A stretch of DNA of 34,737 bases, taken from positions 1 to 34,737 of the IMG/VR virus record IMGVR_UViG_3300045119_000428, one strand, 5' to 3'. This document shows positions 24,720 through 30,113 of this stretch, one piece after another. Position 1 is the first letter of the stretch; each line of letters opens with the position of its first letter. Source of the DNA: a virus. The notes under the pieces are model-generated. The model made no database searches. It was not told the origin of the DNA and saw only the letters and a list, made by a program, of their open reading frames with translations. A program made the position numbers and the translations under genes.

Positions 24720-24899
24720 ATGAGCGATCAGCACGTAGCGATCTACCGGCTGGTCATCCAGGCGGTCATCGCGGTCGTGCTGCTGGTCGCCATGACGTGG
24801 ATTGTGCTCTCGCCCGCTACCAGTGACACGGCCAGTAAGGCGGCGCTGGTCGTGGTGAGTTCAGCGATGGGGTTCCTGCTCGGCAAGCATGTGCCCTGA
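24720..24899 (+). CDS. Holin-like 59-residue membrane protein
   Basis: ATG 24720 begins one base after the previous stop; TGA 24897-24899 overlaps the next ATG (TGATG). The product has a polar N-terminus (MSDQHVAIYR), a strong helix (VIQAVIAVVLLVAMTWIVL), a short polar loop (SPATSDTASK) and a second helix ending GFLLGKHVP. This layout is the usual one for small phage holins, and it is the best holin candidate here. The gene is short enough to be missed by automatic callers. Confidence 0.72.
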   Translation: MSDQHVAIYRLVIQAVIAVVLLVAMTWIVLSPATSDTASKAALVVVSSAMGFLLGKHVP

Positions 24900-25966
24900 T
24901 GTTCCGCACTCTCCTGGGCGCGCTTGGCCCCTGGGCATTCTTATTCGGTTGTGGCGCGGCCGGAGTGTTCTTGATGCTGGTGGTGCTGAATGTGACCGCG
25001 GTGCGCTCCGTCGACGCGCTACCGGTGCTGCCGACGCGCGAGCCGACGGCGACTGACGCGCCGGTCACGCTCCAGATCACGCTCAGTCACACCGATGAGG
25101 GCGACACCGTCCTGAGCGTTGCACCCGTGGCCGAAGGACCGCCCTCGAGCGTTGAGGGACCGACGGCGACGCCCGTGGCCGTGGCGATCGAGGTGGCCGA
25201 CAACGACGAATCGCGGCAGGTGACGGTGAGCCAGCCCGACGATACCCCTCAAGATGAGCTCGCCGAGCCGACCGCCACGCCTTTCCTCGTGGCCACAGTG
25301 ACGAGGCCGACGGTCAGGCCGACCCTGCCGCCGCAGGTCACGGTGGTGATCGTAGCGACACCCGAGGTGTCACAGGAACCTGCTACGGACGAGGCGACGC
25401 CCGTCGGATCTGACCCAACAACGAGCGTGCCTGAGGCGCCACCGCCGGCTAGCGATTCCAGCGGGACTCCCGTGGCTGTCCCGGAGTCGACGCCTCAACC
25501 TGAGGATACGCCTAGCCCAGGAGCGCCGCCCGCAGGCGCGCCGGGAGCTCCCGCACCCATAACCACGCCTGCGCCAGGAGCGCCAGCGGCACCGACAGCA
25601 GCGTCAACGCACACCCCAGGATCGGGACCACCCGTCGTACCTACGTCCACGAGTGTGCCGGCGGTTGCTACAGCGACGCCCGTGCCACCAGCGTCAACAG
25701 CAGTGCCAGTACCCCCAACAGCGCTCCCAGTAGCGCCAACGTCAGCGCCAGCCACCCCAGTGCCGACATCGGTTCCTCCTCCTACAGCGGTACCACCTAC
25801 GCCCGTGCCACCTACGCCCGTACCGCGACCACCAACGAACACGCCGAGTCTGATCGAGCGGCTGTTCACGCCCAGGCCGACGTTCACGCCAAGACCTACC
25901 CTGACGCCGCGCCCGACGTTCACGCCGCGGCCGACGCTGGCACCCATCCGTCCGATACGACCTTGA
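24899..25966 (+). CDS. Membrane-anchored Pro/Thr-rich protein
   Basis: This 355-residue protein has one N-terminal helix (~10-35, FLFGCGAAGVFLMLVVLNV) with a Cys that might form a poor lipobox. The remaining ~300 residues are Pro, Thr, Ala and Val, with repeats such as VPPTPVPRPPTN and a C-terminal block of FTPRPT units ending in RPIRP. It would reach as a long stiff rod from the membrane towards the wall. A spanin-like role or a wall-spanning tether in lysis is possible. Pro/Thr stretches of this style are common in Chloroflexota. The repeats generate antisense frames that are not genes. Confidence 0.7.
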   Translation: MFRTLLGALGPWAFLFGCGAAGVFLMLVVLNVTAVRSVDALPVLPTREPTATDAPVTLQITLSHTDEGDTVLSVAPVAEGPPSSVEGPTATPVAVAIEVADNDESRQVTVSQPDDTPQDELAEPTATPFLVATVTRPTVRPTLPPQVTVVIVATPEVSQEPATDEATPVGSDPTTSVPEAPPPASDSSGTPVAVPESTPQPEDTPSPGAPPAGAPGAPAPITTPAPGAPAAPTAASTHTPGSGPPVVPTSTSVPAVATATPVPPASTAVPVPPTALPVAPTSAPATPVPTSVPPPTAVPPTPVPPTPVPRPPTNTPSLIERLFTPRPTFTPRPTLTPRPTFTPRPTLAPIRPIRP

Positions 25967-25967
25967 T

Positions 25968-26192
25968 GTGGAGACGGTTCCTACCACCACCTACGTCCTG
26001 GATGGAACAACCCTGGCCGCCATCGGCGGAATTTTGGGAGCGCTGACGGGGATTATCTCGTGGCTTCTGAGAAAGCTCCTGCGCGCCAAGGACGAGCAGA
26101 TCACCGAGGCGAAGGCGCAGACCGAGAAGACGGAGCACGACCGTGACTACTGGCGCGACCTGGCGATGCGACTCATGAGCGAGCGCGACTAG
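25968..26192 (+). CDS. Membrane protein with C-terminal coiled coil
   Basis: GTG 25968 encodes 74 residues: a short N-terminus, one helix (LAAIGGILGALTGIISWLL), a basic stop-transfer segment (RKLLRAK) and a charged coiled-coil tail (EQITEAKAQTEKTEHDRDYWRD). The layout is like small lysis accessory proteins such as XhlA or i-spanin types. It is the last recognised gene of the rightward lysis block. Confidence 0.72.
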   Translation: METVPTTTYVLDGTTLAAIGGILGALTGIISWLLRKLLRAKDEQITEAKAQTEKTEHDRDYWRDLAMRLMSERD

Positions 26193-26223
26193 GGACTTCT
26201 AAGGAGGATAGCCGGTGCATCAC

Positions 26224-26241
26224 GCAGGTTCTTCAACCTGC
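26224..26241. terminator. Perfect hairpin GCAGGTT-CTTC-AACCTGC
   Basis: A seven-base perfect stem with a CTTC loop lies 30 bp after the last lysis gene, in the convergent gap between the rightward late block and the leftward early block. There is no long T tract, so Rho-independent activity is uncertain. With the second hairpin at 26279-26313 it may act as a two-way transcription barrier. Confidence 0.4.
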
Positions 26242-26278
26242 TGGACAGAGACGATCAGGCCCCACCAGCCTAGCCAGT

Positions 26279-26313
26279 CTGCCGCACTGTGCCACAACCC
26301 AAAGGTGCGGCAG
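26279..26313. terminator. Inverted repeat CTGCCGCAC / GTGCGGCAG
   Basis: Nine-base perfect arms (26279-26287 and 26305-26313) enclose a 17-base loop. The repeat ends 10 bp before the stop of the last leftward gene, where a terminator for either or both operons would be expected. No T run follows on either strand. The rest of the gap 26193-26322 holds an AAGGAGG ribosome-site match at 26201 and no convincing gene. Confidence 0.4.
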
Positions 26314-26322
26314 GCTCACGGC

Positions 26323-26409
26323 TTAAGGCCAGCGTATATTCAGCAGCAGGCTGACGGTCAGGACGACCAGCAGCAGCCCGAGCCCGCCAAGGAGCAACGT
26401 CCAACGCAA
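26323..26409 (-). CDS. 28-residue single-helix membrane peptide
   Basis: TTG 26409 is preceded by AAGGAG at ten bases and opens a 28-residue frame that is one membrane helix (LLLGGLGLLLVVLTVSLLL). An alternative TTG at 26448 overlaps the stop of the upstream gene and would add a basic N-terminus (41 residues). A frameshift in the upstream gene makes the frame look like the tail of a 186-residue protein, but the helix belongs to a separate gene. Confidence 0.55.
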   Translation of the reverse strand: MRWTLLLGGLGLLLVVLTVSLLLNIRWP

Positions 26410-26441
26410 CTCGTCTTTTCTCCTTCTAAGGGCAGTTATCT

Positions 26442-26883
26442 CTACCAAACACGCTCGAGCAGTGTCAGGCGGTTGGTCTTGCTGCGGCCGGCGCGCGTCC
26501 ATCCGGCCTTGAGAAAGCAGTACCCAGGATTGCTCGAGCGGATCTTCTCGTCGTCGACGTAGGTGAAGTGCCGCTCGCCTGGCCAGCGCTGCCAGGCGAG
26601 TCTCGTCAGCCTCGCGGATCAGGTCACTGGATAAGCCGGCGCCCTCGTTGCGGAACACCGCGCAGTTCACGCCGACCTGGTGGTCGAACCGCTCGATGGT
26701 GTTTCTGATCCAGACGAATAGGCCGCGGCAGCATACGGTGAGCAGCACCATCTGCTCGCCCGGTCCGACGAACTGGACACGTTTTCGGCCATCGGCATAG
26801 CGGCGAGCTGAGTAGTGACGCTCGTAGAGCGCGAGCGCACGCGGGTCGAACTTGTTGCTTGAGAGCCAGTGTCCGTCGATCAT
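26442..26883 (-). pseudogene. Acyltransferase-like phage protein, split by a frameshift
   Basis: The first 96 residues (26883-26596) carry LALYERHYSARRY, VQFVGPGEQMVLLT, GVNCAVFRNEG and SSDLIREADE. At 26595 the frame must move by one base; from 26594 the other frame reads WQRWPGERHFTYVDDEKIRS, then SNPGYCFLKAGW and a LLERVW end, stopping at 26442. Together they give about 146 residues matching, in order, a phage protein family resembling GNAT acyltransferases. An extra C in CGCC near 26595-26598 would explain it. Since frame 0 has no early stop, programmed shifting is unlikely; a mutation or an assembly error is more probable. The family match is from memory of its motifs. Confidence 0.7.
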
Positions 26884-26894
26884 GTCGGCACTTA
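26881..26894 (-). repeat. Leader element TAAGTGCCGACATG
   Basis: TAAGTGCCGnn immediately precedes the ATG of the acyltransferase-like gene. The same nine bases with the same two-base spacing to an ATG occur at 27185-27198 and 27319-27332. There is no Shine-Dalgarno sequence in this copy, so the element itself may be the translation or regulatory signal. Confidence 0.6.
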
Positions 26895-26897
26895 CAG

Positions 26898-27176
26898 CTA
26901 GTAAGCGAGTTCGCCCAACGCGACGGCGAAGGCGTGCACTGTGTCTGGATTGAACTCGTTCTCGTCATTCAGGCTATCGAGCATGACCTGGCCTAGTGCC
27001 AGTGCCGCCTGCAGTCGCTCTATCTCGGCTTGTCTGCGCGCAAGTTCTTCGCCGGCGGCAATCAATGTCTCATCTCGCGAGTCAATCTGTGCTTGGGCCT
27101 CGGCGCGGAGTTCAAACAACGTTGCTACCGTCCCGGTAGCCGCTTGTGGATCAATCTCATGATCTTTAGTCTTCAT
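26898..27176 (-). CDS. Coiled-coil protein with the TKDHEIDPQAAT N-terminus (paralogue A)
   Basis: ATG 27176 follows GGAG at good spacing and gives 92 residues. The N-terminus TKDHEIDPQAATG, followed by TLFELRAE, is nearly identical to that of the gene at 27825-28223. The middle is a charged coiled coil (ELARRQAEIERLQAALALG), and the end is short and polar. A four-codon frame, MEQE-stop, at 27187-27173 overlaps the start and could couple translation. Function unknown; the shared N-terminus probably binds a common partner. Confidence 0.72.
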   Translation of the reverse strand: MKTKDHEIDPQAATGTVATLFELRAEAQAQIDSRDETLIAAGEELARRQAEIERLQAALALGQVMLDSLNDENEFNPDTVHAFAVALGELAY

Positions 27177-27184
27177 TCTTGCTC

Positions 27185-27198
27185 CATAACGGCACTTA
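27185..27198 (-). repeat. Leader element TAAGTGCCGTTATG with a four-codon upstream frame
   Basis: This is the second copy of the leader. Here the ATG opens MEQE followed by TGA, whose bases overlap the ATG of the coiled-coil gene (27176). The upstream flank GGTAGAGGATAAGTGCC (27207-27191) resembles GGTAGAGATAACTGCC at 26447-26432 before the 28-residue membrane peptide. Confidence 0.6.
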
Positions 27199-27210
27199 TC
27201 CTCTACCAAG

Positions 27211-27321
27211 TCACCGGCCTCGCCACCAGCGGACCAGTCGCCAAGCAAGGTAGGCGAGGTAGAGATTCCCGCCGAGAATCATCAGGAAGTTCCGCAGCGC
27301 GAGGGCTTCTTGGTCTGACAT
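27211..27321 (-). CDS. 36-residue membrane peptide
   Basis: ATG 27321, directly after a TAAGTGCCGAT leader, gives MSDQEALALRNF, one helix (LMILGGNLYLAYLAW) and a basic tail (RLVRWWRGR), ending at TGA 27213-27211. The positive-inside tail predicts the C-terminus in the cytoplasm. Too short for automatic detection, but the leader, GC-rich third positions and fit between neighbours support it. Confidence 0.62.
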   Translation of the reverse strand: MSDQEALALRNFLMILGGNLYLAYLAWRLVRWWRGR

Positions 27322-27332
27322 ATCGGCACTTA
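27319..27332 (-). repeat. Leader element TAAGTGCCGATATG
   Basis: This is the third copy of the leader. Its TAA is also the stop codon of the upstream gene (27332-27330), and its ATG starts the 36-residue membrane peptide, so the element bridges two genes. Confidence 0.6.
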
Positions 27333-27644
27333 GATCTGGCAAAGTTCGCGGAGGACGCTACCGGCTACGGCAATCATGAGCGCTCCGTTCGGGCTCGTCG
27401 GGTCAAATTGACGGGTTTCTTCCCGCGTCTCGTAACCGAAAGTGGGCGCTAACCGCTCGTACGTGTCGTGGAATAGCATCGCGACTTCGGCAGCGTGCGC
27501 CGGTGCGAGTGCAGCCCGTAGCCGTTCGACCTCGGCGCGAAGAGCCTTGACCTCTGGTCGCCACGTCTGCTCGATGGCCTGATTCAGGTTCTCGACCTCG
27601 GCGCGGCAGCCGATGTGCACGTCGCTGGTTACGTCGGCATTCAT
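27330..27644 (-). CDS. Coiled-coil protein, function unknown (104 residues)
   Basis: I use ATG 27644 because GGGAGG stands eight bases before it; ATG 27677, overlapping the upstream stop, is the alternative (115 residues). The middle has KALRAEVERLRAALAPAH, a coiled coil similar to those of the neighbouring paralogues, and the C-terminus is helical (NGALMIAVAGSVLRELCQI). It probably oligomerises or joins the two other coiled-coil proteins of this operon. Confidence 0.68.
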   Translation of the reverse strand: MNADVTSDVHIGCRAEVENLNQAIEQTWRPEVKALRAEVERLRAALAPAHAAEVAMLFHDTYERLAPTFGYETREETRQFDPTSPNGALMIAVAGSVLRELCQI

Positions 27645-27669
27645 CACGCCAGCCTCCCAGATTGGCTCG

Positions 27670-27828
27670 CTAGACATTGGTGATCCAGTCGGGCGCTTTG
27701 TGAATGCCGCTCACCTTGCCGCAGCCGGCGCACCTGAACCAGACGATGACGCGGTCGCCGGCCCAGTGCGTCTCGATGTCGCCCTCGTTCCAGCCGAGAC
27801 GGTGAGCCAGCCAGTGTTTGATGGTCAT
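27670..27828 (-). CDS. Small CxxC protein (52 residues)
   Basis: ATG 27828 is in an ATGA overlap with the upstream stop. The 52-residue protein has a helical first part (IKHWLAHRLGW), then a strand and one zinc-type pair (VWFRCAGCGKVSGIHK) with a His nearby; a lone CxxC could complete a zinc site by dimerising. The pattern RC.GCGk is common in zinc-ribbon proteins. Function unknown. Confidence 0.65.
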   Translation of the reverse strand: MTIKHWLAHRLGWNEGDIETHWAGDRVIVWFRCAGCGKVSGIHKAPDWITNV

Positions 27829-28223
27829 AGCAGGGGCGCGAGGTCGTGTTCGATGGCATCGTGCAAACCGTACCAAGCGTCATCCGCACGGTCGCTGTCT
27901 AGTTCACATGCTCGCTCCCACTCGGCATGTGCTTTCAAGACTGCACTCATCGCCGCTCGCAGCCGCTCGATCTCTCCATGTGCCGACTGGGCTAGCAGTG
28001 AACGCAGGTTGTCGTTTGACACACGAAGGCTTGCGTTGGCGTCGCTAAGCCGCTCGACCTCGGCCTGCGATTCTTCCCATGCCTTGAAGTACGCGTAGCC
28101 TTGGCATGCATCAATTTGCCGTCGCAGCCGCTCGACCTCGGCGCGGAGTTCAAACAGCGCCGCCACTGGGACAGTCGCCGCTTGCGGGTCAATCTCGTGA
28201 TCTTTGGTTGACTTATCCACCAT
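27825..28223 (-). CDS. Coiled-coil protein with the TKDHEIDPQAAT N-terminus (paralogue B)
   Basis: ATG 28223 follows GAGG and gives 132 residues. Residues 6-30 (TKDHEIDPQAATVP, then VAALFELRAE) repeat the N-terminus of the 92-residue gene downstream almost exactly. A long coiled coil with several RAEVERLR- and AEVERLSDANASL-type heptads follows, and the C-terminus is acidic. One gene was probably copied from the other, after which the tails diverged. Longer open frames upstream of 28223 belong to noncoding and neighbouring sequence. Confidence 0.72.
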   Translation of the reverse strand: MVDKSTKDHEIDPQAATVPVAALFELRAEVERLRRQIDACQGYAYFKAWEESQAEVERLSDANASLRVSNDNLRSLLAQSAHGEIERLRAAMSAVLKAHAEWERACELDSDRADDAWYGLHDAIEHDLAPLL

Positions 28224-28233
28224 TACCTCTACC

Positions 28234-28380
28234 TCAACGAATCGGGCCAGGCCAGGGCTGAGGGTCACGACCTGTGGAGGGGATAGGCGGGTCGTGGCGA
28301 GACCGCCAGGCGTCACGGATGGCGCCGATCACGAAGAAGATGTACGGCGACAGGATGATCGCGACGATCGCGTATTCCAT
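28234..28380 (-). CDS. 48-residue membrane peptide
   Basis: ATG 28380 interlocks with the upstream stop (TGATG). One helix (YAIVAIILSPYIFFVIGAI) is followed by a basic stop segment and a Pro-rich cytoplasmic-type tail (PPIPSTGRDPQPWPGP). Function unknown; one of five single-helix peptides in this operon. Confidence 0.6.
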   Translation of the reverse strand: MEYAIVAIILSPYIFFVIGAIRDAWRSRHDPPIPSTGRDPQPWPGPIR

Positions 28381-28526
28381 CAGCCGACCCAGTTCCGCGG
28401 CTCGTGCGCCTGATAAAAACGCTGGTTGCGCGCGTCGGCCCAGAGCACGAGCCATACGAACCCGCAGGCCAGCCCCGTCACCACCAGGCAGACGATCGCC
28501 GCGTCGCGCCAGACTGTCTCAGTCAT
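28380..28526 (-). CDS. 48-residue membrane peptide
   Basis: ATG 28526 follows AAGGA at good spacing. The product has a short acidic N-terminus (MTETVWRDA), one helix (AIVCLVVTGLACGFVWLVLW) and a polar tail (ADARNQRFYQAHEPRNW). It is translationally coupled to the next gene. Function unknown. Confidence 0.62.
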   Translation of the reverse strand: MTETVWRDAAIVCLVVTGLACGFVWLVLWADARNQRFYQAHEPRNWVG

Positions 28527-28537
28527 CCCCAATCCTT

Positions 28538-28741
28538 CTAGCAGACGACGGGCTGCGCCGGCGGTCGTCCAGCGAGCGGGATGTTCTGCCCGGCCGCGTC
28601 GACCAGCACCCAACCGCTCGAGCCTGTTTGTCTCAAGCACCCCTGTCCGAAGGGGTGGGCGAGGACCAGCCATCCGAGCGCGACGATGAGCACCAGCGCG
28701 GCCGCGACTGCGAAGCGTCGATGTGTCTGTGTATGCATCAT
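28538..28741 (-). CDS. Signal-anchored small protein with two cysteines (67 residues)
   Basis: Tandem ATGs at 28741 and 28738 follow GAGGGGG; the first is in an ATGA overlap with the upstream stop. The N-terminus is basic (THRRF), then comes one helix (AVAAALVLIVALGWLVLA) and an extracytoplasmic part of ~38 residues with two Cys that could form a disulfide. This looks like a small exported, anchored protein. Function unknown; surface exclusion is one possibility. Confidence 0.65.
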   Translation of the reverse strand: MMHTQTHRRFAVAAALVLIVALGWLVLAHPFGQGCLRQTGSSGWVLVDAAGQNIPLAGRPPAQPVVC

Positions 28742-29127
28742 TCCCCCTCTACCCACTTGAGCCATTTGTCGGAGAGTTGCAGCACGTGCTCAGAGCGAAC
28801 CTCTTCGCGCGTCTGCGACATCTGGCCCAGGAAATTGGCCGCGGCCTTGAGGACCGCGAGCTTCGTGATGCGGTCGTCTTTCGGACTCAGAACTGCGGGA
28901 GTTTCGTGTGCGCTCTTGACGACTTCCACGCTGTCGATGAAGCCCTTCGGCTGCAGCTTGACGCGGACGTACTCACCGACTTCTGGCAGCGTCACCGACT
29001 TGAATTGCGAGACGTTGAGCCACTCGCCACGGATTTTGATACCGCGGGCATTGATGGCTTCCACGACTCCCTCGACCAGCCCCTGCGACTCGGAATCACT
29101 CGAGTGATGGCCGTTGGTGCCGATCAT
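28738..29127 (-). CDS. OB-fold-like nucleic-acid-binding protein
   Basis: This 129-residue protein starts in an ATGA overlap. Residues 15-70 have the strand pattern of an OB fold (GLVEGVVEAINARGIKI, then WLNVSQFKSV, VRVKLQPKGFIDSVEVV). The C-terminal half is helical (LAVLKAAANFLGQM and VLQLSDKWLKWVEG), a pair often found together in phage proteins near recombination genes. A single-strand-DNA-binding or annealing-helper role is inferred. No separate SSB is seen elsewhere in the genome. Confidence 0.68.
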   Translation of the reverse strand: MIGTNGHHSSDSESQGLVEGVVEAINARGIKIRGEWLNVSQFKSVTLPEVGEYVRVKLQPKGFIDSVEVVKSAHETPAVLSPKDDRITKLAVLKAAANFLGQMSQTREEVRSEHVLQLSDKWLKWVEGE

Positions 29128-29408
29128 GCGCGGCGGTCCGCCAGACGCAGGGCCGGCGTGTCATCGAGACCGAGCTGGCGCCGCGACTCAGCGTAGAGGG
29201 TGAGTGCCAGGTGCATCGCCTCGCGCGCGTCGTTGCTGTAGCACTTGACCACCAGCCGCGGACCGGAGGCGCTGTCGGCGATCTCGACGGAGCTCTGCGG
29301 CGCGACGGGCTGCAGGACCACGCTCGAGGGTGCAGGTCCACCGGCCGCGGCCGGTGGTTCGGTGAACGTCTCTTCCAGTCCAGCCCACAGGTCGGCTTGC
29401 TGGGTCAC
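29124..29408 (-). CDS. Small protein of unknown function (94 residues)
   Basis: GTG 29408 overlaps the upstream stop (GTGA) and its own stop overlaps the next ATG. The N-terminal 40 residues are Pro/Ala-rich and disordered; the rest (RLVVKCYSNDAREAMHLAL and an Arg-rich end) looks like a small alpha/beta domain. No family is recognised. Confidence 0.68.
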   Translation of the reverse strand: MTQQADLWAGLEETFTEPPAAAGGPAPSSVVLQPVAPQSSVEIADSASGPRLVVKCYSNDAREAMHLALTLYAESRRQLGLDDTPALRLADRRA

Positions 29409-29764
29409 GCGCGAGCCACTTCGTCAGGGTCGGCGTCCAGGCCAGCGTGGCGACCGCGGCGGCAGTCTTCACACAGGCTCGCCCACGTTTCCTCGAGGAC
29501 CTGATAGCAGTCGCGGCAGACGCCTTTGTTGCCTGAGCTCAGCATGGCGACGACCTGCCCGATGGGCTCCTTGACGGCGAGCACGCCGGCTTCCTGCTGG
29601 AAGTAGATGAGCGTGCCGGTCAGCGAGTGGCGGTCGGTCTTCGTGTCGTACGTGCGTCGTGGCTCGAGGTAGGCCACCTGTGCGGGATTGACCCACGCCT
29701 CGAGAAAGCCGATGCCCTGGCCGTAGTCGAAACTGGTGAGACGCTTGAGGGTTACGCTGTTCAT
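29405..29764 (-). CDS. Zinc-binding protein of unknown function (119 residues)
   Basis: ATG 29764 is the first sizeable gene of the leftward operon. The N-terminal half is beta-rich (VTLKRLTSFDYG, then AWVNPAQVAYLEPR and SLTGTLIYFQQEAG), similar to small phage early proteins built around an NPAQVAYLEP motif. The C-terminal part has CRDC and CEDC pairs 18 residues apart, a likely zinc site. As the first gene after the promoter it may act early on host functions; this is inference. Confidence 0.72.
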   Translation of the reverse strand: MNSVTLKRLTSFDYGQGIGFLEAWVNPAQVAYLEPRRTYDTKTDRHSLTGTLIYFQQEAGVLAVKEPIGQVVAMLSSGNKGVCRDCYQVLEETWASLCEDCRRGRHAGLDADPDEVARA

Positions 29765-29777
29765 GGTCGATGCCTGT

Positions 29778-29840
29778 CTAACTCCAGGTGTTGGCCTCGA
29801 GCAGGTCAGCGGTTACGACGCTGGCCTGCTCTCTTTGCAT
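29778..29840 (-). CDS. Candidate 20-residue leader peptide of the leftward operon
   Basis: ATG 29840 to TAG 29780-29778 encodes 20 residues (MQREQASVV, then a LLEANTWS end). If the promoter at 29847-29875 is used, transcription would start at or within a base or two of this ATG, so the frame would be leaderless. It ends 13 bp before the next ATG. It may be a regulatory leader or chance. Confidence 0.35.
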   Translation of the reverse strand: MQREQASVVTADLLEANTWS

Positions 29841-29846
29841 GGCTCG

Positions 29847-29875
29847 AGTGTACTGGCAATGCGCGGCTAATGCAA
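29847..29875 (-). promoter_or_regulatory. Leftward early promoter candidate
   Basis: On the minus strand TTGCAT (29875-29870) is followed after 17 bp by TACACT (29852-29847), similar to the sigma70-type -35 and -10 boxes. TTGCAT is also one arm of an inverted repeat with TTGCAT/ATGCAA at 29835-29840 and 29870-29875, so the -35 box could be an operator half-site for the adjacent XRE-type regulator. Confidence 0.5.
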
Positions 29876-29882
29876 GTATAGT
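29853..29882 (+). promoter_or_regulatory. Rightward early promoter candidate
   Basis: CTGGCA (29853-29858) and TATAGT (29877-29882) are 18 bp apart. Transcription would start near 29889, just before the in-frame GTG at 29890 of the regulator gene. The element overlaps the leftward promoter, so the two cannot easily be used together, as in a switch. AATGC occurs twice between the boxes as a possible operator. Confidence 0.5.
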
Positions 29883-29889
29883 GGGACAC

Positions 29890-30111
29890 GTGTTACTCAA
29901 CACTATCCCTGATCCCATGCTGCTGGGCCGGCGCGTGCGCCAGTTACGGCTACTACAGGCGTTCTCCCAGATCGACCTCGCCCAACGCGCCGGCGTCAGT
30001 GAGGCGGCCATCATCCGTATCGAACGCGGCACGCATGCCGCCCGCCCGAGCACCCTGAGAAAGCTCGCTCAGGCGCTGGGCGTCGCGCCCACCCAACTCA
30101 CGGCGAAGTAA
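29890..30111 (+). CDS. XRE-family transcriptional regulator
   Basis: This small Cro/C1-type helix-turn-helix protein has the pattern RVRQLRLLQAFSQIDLAQRA, then GVSEAAIIRIERG, and the closing helix LRKLAQALGVAPTQL. Start choice is open: GTG 29890 (73 residues) is favoured because the promoter would make it leaderless, and ATG 29917 (64 residues) begins just before the domain. It stands at the divergent promoters and probably represses one or both. With no integrase in the genome it need not be a lysogeny repressor; it could time early expression. Confidence 0.85.
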   Translation: MLLNTIPDPMLLGRRVRQLRLLQAFSQIDLAQRAGVSEAAIIRIERGTHAARPSTLRKLAQALGVAPTQLTAK

Positions 30112-30113
30112 AA

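Noticed and set aside
25495-25947. 150-residue leftward Gly/Val-rich frame
   Set aside because: Antisense image of the Pro/Thr repeats.
26323-26883. A single 186-residue leftward protein
   Set aside because: The family match switches frame at 26595, and the hydrophobic end belongs to a separate small gene.
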